This document shows positions 1-5,440 of a DNA stretch of 5,440 nucleotides, piece after piece. This DNA is from an uncultured bacterium (lineage in GTDB: Bacteria; Patescibacteriota; Microgenomatia; UBA1406; GWC2-37-13), in the NCBI GenBank assembly GCA_937914905.1, contig CALESU010000109.1, positions 1 to 5,440 of the forward strand, written 5' to 3'. The position numbers and the translations under genes were made by a program. The stretch's first letter is position 1. Each line of letters begins with the position of its first letter. A model generated the notes under the pieces. That model made no database searches. It was not told the origin of the DNA and saw only the letters and a program-made list of their open reading frames with translations.

Positions 1-408
1 CGATATGTGAGAGACTATGGCATTAAAACCGATGACGCATTTTTTCTCACCCGAAGCGTATCTCAGTCTGCATATTTCGAAAAAATCATCACTTTATTGA
101 ACGATAAATCTATCACTCCACAAACCGTTGCAAACGTGATGATTAATAAAAAAATTTCTACAGATATTGCTGTTTCGACATTTATCTCTCAACTTCGTGA
201 AATGAGCAAACCAATCCAAGTAGATGAATCAGCACTTTCCGGAGCGATTGAGAAAGTACTTTCTCAAAGTGCTGCGCAGATTACCCAATATAAAGCGGGG
301 AAAGTAGGATTGATGGGATTTTTTGTGGGACAAGTCATGAAAGAAATGAAGGGAAAAGTAGACCCAAAAACACTCCCGAGTATCATTGAGAAAGCTATCA
401 ACGTATAA
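1..408 (+). CDS. gatB: Asp-tRNA(Asn)/Glu-tRNA(Gln) amidotransferase subunit B, C-terminal part (5' truncated by window)
   Basis: The frame is open from base 1 and gives 135 residues ending in TAA at 406-408; the true start lies upstream of the window, and the GTG at 7 is only an internal codon. The fragment is the helical plus GatB/YqeY tail of GatB. Seen: a YGIKTDDAFFLT stretch matching the family's 'Y.L..yDa..Lt' segment, then a YFEKI helix, then a Q-YKAGK motif (fragment residues 96-101) and GFFVGQVMKEMKGKVDP (106-122), the hallmark of this domain. In the family, GatB works with GatA and GatC in the cytoplasm to amidate misacylated Glu-tRNA(Gln) or Asp-tRNA(Asn); the kinase-like catalytic core is outside the window and this tail contacts tRNA. 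The stretch between YFEKI and the KKIS helix looks about 20-25 residues shorter than in typical GatB. A stand-alone YqeY protein is less likely because the upstream YGIKTDDA segment is GatB-specific. The next gene, dnaE, starts 7 bases after the stop. Confidence 0.9.
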   Translation, partial: RYVRDYGIKTDDAFFLTRSVSQSAYFEKIITLLNDKSITPQTVANVMINKKISTDIAVSTFISQLREMSKPIQVDESALSGAIEKVLSQSAAQITQYKAGKVGLMGFFVGQVMKEMKGKVDPKTLPSIIEKAINV

Positions 409-409
409 T
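404..409 (+). promoter_or_regulatory. Candidate -10 hexamer for dnaE (possible leaderless start)
   Basis: A perfect TATAAT overlaps the gatB stop codon. Transcription normally begins about 7 bases after the hexamer, which would be at base 416, the A of the dnaE ATG. No good -35 box is present: the 17- and 18-base spacer positions read tatcat and gtatca. There is no Shine-Dalgarno sequence before the ATG. The hexamer could be chance in AT-rich coding sequence, with dnaE instead expressed by read-through from gatB. Confidence 0.3.
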
Positions 410-415
410 ATCGGT

Positions 416-3400
416 ATGTCATTTGTCCATCTGCACGTTCATTCTGAATATTCTCTCCTTGATGGGATGTGTCGGATAGATGAGCTGATCGCAGAAGCAA
501 AGAAACACGATATGCCTGCGGTTGCGCTTACGGATCACGGCGCACTCTACGGCGCTTTCAAATTCTTCATAAAAGCAAAAGATGCAGGAATAAAACCCAT
601 TATCGGATGTGAATTGTATAAGGCGAAAGGTGACCGTTTTAGTAAGCCTGAAAAGGGGGAGCGAAATGTATATCACCTTTTGACTTTAGCAAAAAATCTT
701 GAAGGGTATCAAAATCTTCTTAAGCTCGTGACGCGAGGGAACTTGGAAGGATTCCACTATAAAATGCGCGTGGACTGGGAGCTTTTAGAGCTGTATCACG
801 ATGGTTTGATCGCCACCACGAGCTGTCTTGCAGGGGAAGTGCCACAACTCATCCTTCAAGATCAGCATGAGCAAGCCGAAAATATGCTCAAAAAATATCA
901 TTCGATTTTCGGGAAAGATTATTATATCGAACTCCAACGCCATCCTGACATGCCCCAGCTGGATAAAGTGAACGATGTTTTGGTGAAGTTTTCTCGCAAG
1001 CATGGCATTCCTCTTATTGCGACAAACGATGTACATTACCTTCAAAAAGATGATGCCTATGCCCAAGAAATTCTTCTTTGTATCCAAACACAACGCTCCA
1101 TAATCGAAAAGAACAGGCCCATGTCCATGATTGACACCCCAGATTATTACTTTAAGTCCGAAGCCGAGATGCGAACGTTGTTTCACGATTATCCCGAGGC
1201 GATCGATAATACGGTAAAACTCGCTGCAGAATGTGAATTGGAAATTCCTCATGGAAAACTAATTCTCCCCAAATATGTCCTTCCTCCCGGATACACCCAT
1301 GAATCTTACTTGCGTGAAATGGCGCATGCAAAAAAGGATAGAGTAAAAGGTTTTGACGATAAGGCAATTACGGAAAGACTAGACTATGAACTTGGAATTA
1401 TCAGCTCAAAAGGATACGCACCTTATTTTCTCTTTGTGCAAGATGTGGTGAATTGGGCAAAAGATAGTGGGATTGCTGTTGGGCCGGGAAGAGGATCTGC
1501 AGCAGGGTCATTAGTGTCTTATGTGCTTCGCATCACTGACATTAACCCTCTCGAGTACAATCTCCCCTTTGAACGATTCCTGAACCCTGAAAGACCCACT
1601 CCTCCCGATATCGACATTGATTTTTCAGATAAACGAAGAGATGAGGTTATTAAATATATTACCGATACGTACGGAAAGGAAAACGTTGCACAAGTGATCA
1701 CATTCGGAACTCTTGAGTCTCGCATGGCAGTTCGCGATGTTTCTCGAGCCCTTGGCTTTTCGTATGCTCAGGGAGATCGCGTGGCCAAGATGATCCCTCA
1801 AGGAAAGCAGGGATTTAAAATGTCTATCGACGGGGCGCTTGCGGAATCTGCCAATTTAAAACTGGCATACAACACCGAAGAAGATGTAAAGAAAGTTATT
1901 GATATTGCAAAACGCGTAGAAAGTCTTCCCCGGCATTTTTCCGTGCATGCCGCAGCGGTTGTTATTTCAGACAAACCGCTCACGGAGTACGTACCCCTTC
2001 AGCGAGATAACAAAGAGGGAAGAATCATCACACAATACGACATGTATAGTCTTGATTTGAACGCAGTTTCTGAGGATAAAGCAGTGGGTCTTGTGAAAGC
2101 AGACATTCTTGGTCTTCGCAACCTTTCCATTTTGGAAGAATCGCTCATTTATGTAAAAGAGAGAACCGGAGAGACGATAGATATCCACGAAGTTCCGCTT
2201 ACGGACGAGAAAACGTTCGGGCTGATGAGCAGAGGAGAAACAATTGGTGTATTTCAACTTGAGTCTTCGGGAATGCGGAGATTGGCACGCGAGATTGTCC
2301 CGACAAGGCTAAGTGATATCACGGCCATGGTTGCGTTGTATCGCCCGGGACCGATGGATCTTATTCCCACGTTTATCAAAGGGAAGCATAATCCCAAATC
2401 AGTTCGCTATCTCCATCCTGATCTAAAAACCATCCTTGAGGAAACGTACGGAATTCTCGTCTATCAAGAGCAGGTGACAGAAATCGCGGTGCATTTGGCA
2501 CACTTCACTAAAAGTGAGGCAGATCTCCTTCGTATGGCCATGGGTAAAAAGAAGAAAAAACTCATGGAAGAAGGAAAGAAGAAATTTTTGGAAGGCGCCA
2601 CAAAAGCAGGGTACAAACTCAAGGTTGCAACAGAAATATTTAGCTTCATGGAGAAGTTCGCTTCATATGGCTTTAATAAGGCACATGCCGCGTCTTACGC
2701 ACTCATTGCATACTGGACGGCATATATGAAGTCGAACTATCCTGTTGAGTTTATGACGGCTTTGATGACTGCAGAACTACAAGGTGTGGCAGGACCCTTG
2801 CGCGAGGTGAAAATGGCACAAGCTTTGGAAGAAGCAAAGCGCATGCATATTCTGATTCTTCCTCCGGATATCAATAAGTCGGTTCTTAAGTTTTCCATTG
2901 AAGAACAATCTATTCGGTTTGGCCTTTCTGCAATCAAAAATGTGGGATCCTCGGCCATAGACTCAATTATTCAAGCACGTGAAAAAGGTGGTCTATTTCG
3001 AAGCTTCCGTGAATTTTTGACTCGAGTGGACTTGAGGAAAGTAAACAAGAAAACAATTGAAAGTCTCATTAAGGCAAGTGCACTTGAGCCATTTGGCAAT
3101 AAAGCAACGCTCTTGAGAAACTATCCAAGCATTGTTCAGGAAATCTCAAAAGCGAAAGAGCAGGAAGATTTGGGACAGTTTGATTTGTTTGGCACTGCGG
3201 AAACTCGGATGGATATTTCTGATAATTTCGTAGCAATTCCCGAACTTGATGAAGACGAACTTATTGCGTTTGAAAAAGAAGTCATTGGGTTTTTGATTAC
3301 GAAAAATCCCATGGACAAACATCAGGAAATCATTGCACAAAAAATAACGAAGCGAATCGGAGAGATAGACCACGACGATAATGAAAAAGTCGTCATTGTG

Positions 3401-3655
3401 GCGGGAATCATTTCAGGACTTAAAGTAGTGTTGACGAAAAAAAACAATGAAGAAATGGCATTTATTCAACTAAGTGATAGCACCGGAGCACTTGAAGCTA
3501 TCGCGTTTCCCAAAACATATGCAAAACTCCGCACTATGTGTACTTCGAATTCTGTCATACTCGCCAAAGGAAAAATCACAGAACGGGACGGGCAGTATTC
3601 ACTTATTATTGATAAAGCGGTAAATCTTGACACCCGCTCAAAAGAAAATAACTAA
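416..3655 (+). CDS. dnaE: DNA polymerase III alpha subunit (replicative DNA polymerase)
   Basis: This complete 1079-residue protein is the catalytic subunit of the bacterial replicase. The ATG at 416 is chosen because the family starts a few residues before HLHVHS (here H5-S10); the in-frame TTG at 386 would add ten unconserved residues inside gatB. Domains in order: PHP domain (about 1-275) with candidate metal ligands H5, H7, D16, H41, E66, H87, C137, D205 and H207; palm with GPGRGSAAGS (356-365), PDIDIDF carrying catalytic D398 and D400, and VKADILGLR carrying the third Asp, D563; thumb/fingers with SVHAAAVVIS (509-518), LYRPGPM (641-647), GILVYQEQV (679-687) and FNKAHAASYAL (753-763); a helix-hairpin-helix region from about 833; a clamp-binding motif QFDLF (921-925); and an OB fold (about 992-1071). 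It ends only a few residues later, so the tau-binding C-terminal domain of E. coli-type alpha (1160 residues) is absent. There is no Shine-Dalgarno sequence; translation may be leaderless or coupled to gatB termination 7 bases upstream. All polymerase catalytic residues are present and the frame is intact. Confidence 0.97.
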   Translation: MSFVHLHVHSEYSLLDGMCRIDELIAEAKKHDMPAVALTDHGALYGAFKFFIKAKDAGIKPIIGCELYKAKGDRFSKPEKGERNVYHLLTLAKNLEGYQNLLKLVTRGNLEGFHYKMRVDWELLELYHDGLIATTSCLAGEVPQLILQDQHEQAENMLKKYHSIFGKDYYIELQRHPDMPQLDKVNDVLVKFSRKHGIPLIATNDVHYLQKDDAYAQEILLCIQTQRSIIEKNRPMSMIDTPDYYFKSEAEMRTLFHDYPEAIDNTVKLAAECELEIPHGKLILPKYVLPPGYTHESYLREMAHAKKDRVKGFDDKAITERLDYELGIISSKGYAPYFLFVQDVVNWAKDSGIAVGPGRGSAAGSLVSYVLRITDINPLEYNLPFERFLNPERPTPPDIDIDFSDKRRDEVIKYITDTYGKENVAQVITFGTLESRMAVRDVSRALGFSYAQGDRVAKMIPQGKQGFKMSIDGALAESANLKLAYNTEEDVKKVIDIAKRVESLPRHFSVHAAAVVISDKPLTEYVPLQRDNKEGRIITQYDMYSLDLNAVSEDKAVGLVKADILGLRNLSILEESLIYVKERTGETIDIHEVPLTDEKTFGLMSRGETIGVFQLESSGMRRLAREIVPTRLSDITAMVALYRPGPMDLIPTFIKGKHNPKSVRYLHPDLKTILEETYGILVYQEQVTEIAVHLAHFTKSEADLLRMAMGKKKKKLMEEGKKKFLEGATKAGYKLKVATEIFSFMEKFASYGFNKAHAASYALIAYWTAYMKSNYPVEFMTALMTAELQGVAGPLREVKMAQALEEAKRMHILILPPDINKSVLKFSIEEQSIRFGLSAIKNVGSSAIDSIIQAREKGGLFRSFREFLTRVDLRKVNKKTIESLIKASALEPFGNKATLLRNYPSIVQEISKAKEQEDLGQFDLFGTAETRMDISDNFVAIPELDEDELIAFEKEVIGFLITKNPMDKHQEIIAQKITKRIGEIDHDDNEKVVIVAGIISGLKVVLTKKNNEEMAFIQLSDSTGALEAIAFPKTYAKLRTMCTSNSVILAKGKITERDGQYSLIIDKAVNLDTRSKENN

Positions 3656-3673
3656 AACATAATACCCGATCGT

Positions 3674-3684
3674 TATACTGTATA
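3674..3684. repeat. 11-bp palindrome in the dnaE-topA gap
   Basis: TATAC-T-GTATA is a perfect inverted repeat with 5-base arms around a central T. It overlaps both candidate -10 hexamers upstream of topA (3674-3679 and 3681-3686). A direct repeat TACTGT (3676-3681 and 3687-3692) is spaced 11 bases apart, about one helical turn. It could be a small operator or simply two TATACT-like promoter elements side by side. It is too short and AT-rich to act as a terminator. Confidence 0.3.
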
Positions 3685-3686
3685 CT
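3681..3686 (+). promoter_or_regulatory. Candidate -10 hexamer for topA
   Basis: TATACT matches the -10 consensus at five of six positions and ends 9 bases before the topA ATG, so a transcript would begin about 3 bases upstream of the start codon. A second TATACT lies at 3674-3679. No convincing -35 box sits 16-18 bases upstream of either. No Shine-Dalgarno sequence lies in the 40-base gap, and I see no hairpin-plus-T-run terminator for dnaE, so read-through from dnaE is also possible. Confidence 0.35.
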
Positions 3687-3695
3687 TACTGTTTT

Positions 3696-5440
3696 ATGGC
3701 ACTCATTGTCGTCGAATCACCCACAAAAGCTCGTACCTTTAACCGCATTCTTAAGTCGAAAGAGTGGGGCAAAGATTACTTTGTTTTTGCTACCGTAGGG
3801 CATTTTCGAGATCTTCCCGCCAAGTCATTGTCGGTAGATATAGCTCATAATTTCGCTCCTTCATATGAAATTATGGAGAGAAAAGCGCAAATGGTAGACA
3901 AACTGGTGGCCCTTGCCAGTGAGCATAAAGAAATTATTCTCGCAACGGACTTAGACCGAGAAGGAGAGTCAATTTCATATCACGTGGCATATCTTTTGGG
4001 CTTTATCGATGAAAAATGGCCAGATTTTACCGTCACAAACCCCAACCTTCGCAGAATCGTATTTCATGAAATCACCTCTTCTGCTCTAGAAGAAGCGTTA
4101 GCTCATCCTGAAAAATTACGTATTGACCTAATCAAAGCTCAACAGGCCAGAAGAATATTAGACAGAATTGTGGGATATGAGCTTTCTCCTCTTTTGTGGA
4201 AAAAGCTCAATAAAAATTGGCTTTCTGCAGGAAGAGTACAGTCAGTAGCTCTCCGGCTTATCGTTGAAAGAGAGAAAGAAATTACCGCATTTGATAAGTC
4301 TCCTTATTATCTTCTCACGGGTATTTTCGAGCAAACAGTACCTATTAAGGCTCGTTTGGTTTCGCATAATGACGAAGTATATGAACAGAAAACAAAATTA
4401 GATCTCTTTGACGGCTCGTATGAATTTTCAAAAACAACCATTGATGAAGCCCTAGCTGATGCAATTCGAAAGGATCTTGAAGGTGACACTTTTTCTATCA
4501 CGCAAATTGAAGAAACTACCGCAACTCGATATCCTCCGCCCCCTTACACAACTTCTCTCCTTCAGCAAGATGCGTTTCGAAAACTTGGATATCCGTCAAA
4601 ACTCACCATGCGCATTGCGCAGTCGCTCTACGAAAAAGGTCTTATCACGTATCACCGTACAGACTCATTTAATTTATCCGCAAAATACGTATTCCCCGCA
4701 AAAGATTACATTGTGAGTGCATATGGAAAAAAATATGCACTTGAAAAACCTCGTGGATTTAAAACAAAAGCCAAAAATGCGCAAGAAGCTCATGAGGCAA
4801 TTCGTCCAACTCGAGCAGATAGATCTTTAAAAGAATTGGCAGGGAAAAAGTTGACTGCACAAGAAAAAAAGCTCTATGAACTCATATTTTTCCGAGCCTT
4901 AGCAACTCAGATGAAAGAAGCAGAGATCAAAGAGTCAGCAATCACGATCTCGAGTGGAAAAGGATATTGCTTTACCGCGTCCCATCAAAAGGTGATATTT
5001 GACGGATTTTTACGGGTATATGCTCCTGCATTTGCAAAAGCTAACAAGGAAGATCATGCGTACGTCCAAGGCACAACTCTTTCCATGAGCGAGCTTTTGA
5101 CCGAACCTAAGGAGACGAAACCACCGTATAGGTATAGTGAAGCATCCCTCATCAAAACCTTGGAAGAAAAGGGAATTGGAAGGCCTTCCACGTATGCAAG
5201 TATCATCTCACTCATTATTGATAAACATTATGTAGAAAAAGAGTCTCGTTATCTCAAACCCACGAGCTTGGGGAGCACCATCTCAGATTATTTATCCGTT
5301 TCGTTTCCTGATATTTTCGACCTTACATTCACCGCACAAATGGAAGACTCTTTAGACGATATTGCAGAAGGTAAAACAGAGATTCTGACCCTTCTGAATG
5401 GATTTTATACCCCATTCTCAAAGCTTTTGAAAGAACAGCA
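3696..5440 (+). CDS. topA: DNA topoisomerase I, type IA (3' truncated by window)
   Basis: An uninterrupted frame runs from the ATG at 3696 to the window edge, giving 581 residues with no stop. Type IA topoisomerase I cuts one strand through a tyrosine and relaxes negatively supercoiled DNA. Seen: N-terminal TOPRIM domain starting MALIVVESPTKA (E7, K11), GHFRDLP (35-41) and the acidic motif ATDLDREGE (83-91; D85, D87, E89); QQARRILDR (149-157); GRVQSVALR (179-187); PPYTTSLLQQ (282-291); catalytic Y319 in GLITYHRTDS (315-324), coincidentally the same residue number as in E. coli TopA; QEAHEAIRPT (363-372; H366); GIGRPSTYA (493-501); and FTAQMEDSLDDIAEG (545-559). The residue after the Tyr is His where most bacterial TopA have Met. 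The start is placed here because VVESPTKA lies at the extreme N terminus across the family. The C-terminal DNA-binding region, often zinc fingers, would lie beyond the window. Topoisomerase III is less likely: it usually has YPRTD at the active site. Confidence 0.96.
   Translation, partial: MALIVVESPTKARTFNRILKSKEWGKDYFVFATVGHFRDLPAKSLSVDIAHNFAPSYEIMERKAQMVDKLVALASEHKEIILATDLDREGESISYHVAYLLGFIDEKWPDFTVTNPNLRRIVFHEITSSALEEALAHPEKLRIDLIKAQQARRILDRIVGYELSPLLWKKLNKNWLSAGRVQSVALRLIVEREKEITAFDKSPYYLLTGIFEQTVPIKARLVSHNDEVYEQKTKLDLFDGSYEFSKTTIDEALADAIRKDLEGDTFSITQIEETTATRYPPPPYTTSLLQQDAFRKLGYPSKLTMRIAQSLYEKGLITYHRTDSFNLSAKYVFPAKDYIVSAYGKKYALEKPRGFKTKAKNAQEAHEAIRPTRADRSLKELAGKKLTAQEKKLYELIFFRALATQMKEAEIKESAITISSGKGYCFTASHQKVIFDGFLRVYAPAFAKANKEDHAYVQGTTLSMSELLTEPKETKPPYRYSEASLIKTLEEKGIGRPSTYASIISLIIDKHYVEKESRYLKPTSLGSTISDYLSVSFPDIFDLTFTAQMEDSLDDIAEGKTEILTLLNGFYTPFSKLLKEQ

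Noticed and set aside
7..9. GTG at base 7 as a start for a small YqeY-like gene
   Set aside because: The frame is open to base 1, there is no ribosome site, and the first residues match the middle of GatB, so this is a truncated gatB and not a separate gene.
785..1252. Minus-strand open frame of 155 codons inside dnaE
   Set aside because: It lies wholly opposite the conserved PHP coding region, has no recognisable motif or ribosome site, and is explained as a shadow frame. The same holds for the shorter antisense frames in dnaE and topA.
2514..2729. Plus-strand +1-type overlapping frame near an A-rich run (2546-2564) that could suggest programmed frameshifting in dnaE
   Set aside because: The dnaE frame continues through the run into the conserved FNKAHAASYAL block without interruption. 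The run encodes a Lys-rich segment normal for this position, and no heptamer in the proper phase with a downstream hairpin is apparent.
3627..3632. Perfect TTGACA -35 hexamer near the end of dnaE
   Set aside because: No acceptable -10 lies 16-18 bases downstream (sequence there is taacta/aactaa), and the topA -10-like hexamers are over 40 bases away. It is probably chance within codons for Leu-Asp-Thr.
3656..3695. Possible dnaE transcription terminator in the gap
   Set aside because: Only CGATCG and short AT-rich inverted repeats are present. There is no GC-rich stem followed by a T run.
416..5440. Alternative genetic code (TGA as Gly or Trp, as in some CPR lineages)
   Set aside because: No in-frame TGA occurs in any of the three genes. 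Gly uses GGN including GGA, and Trp uses TGG.

Overview
The window holds three co-directional plus-strand genes for core information processing, packed with almost no spare sequence. They are the 3' end of gatB (1-408), a complete replicative DNA polymerase III alpha subunit gene dnaE (416-3655), and the 5' two-thirds or more of the DNA topoisomerase I gene topA (3696 to the window edge). The gaps between genes are 7 and 40 bases. I found no RNA genes, mobile elements, CRISPR arrays or foreign-looking segments. The long minus-strand frames lie entirely inside these genes and have no recognisable content.

The sequence is bacterial, moderately AT-rich, and reads in standard code 11. Both visible stops are TAA, and neither complete frame is interrupted by TGA. 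Three traits suggest a streamlined lineage, possibly Patescibacteria/CPR: a compact GatB tail, a DnaE that ends right after its OB domain, and starts without Shine-Dalgarno sequences. This placement is an inference from style and gene order; no marker in the window proves it.

GatB is part of the GatCAB amidotransferase, which makes Gln-tRNA(Gln) and/or Asn-tRNA(Asn). DnaE is the replicative polymerase, with an apparently intact metal-binding PHP domain and an internal clamp-binding motif. TopA relaxes negative supercoils. They share no pathway beyond housekeeping, so the grouping looks like a compact run of core genes rather than a dedicated system.

No novel biological system is evident. The points worth a second look are small: -10-like hexamers placed so that dnaE and perhaps topA mRNAs would start at or within a few bases of the start codon, an 11-bp palindrome upstream of topA, the missing tau-binding tail of DnaE, the complete PHP metal site, the shortened GatB helical region, and a His next to the catalytic Tyr of TopA.
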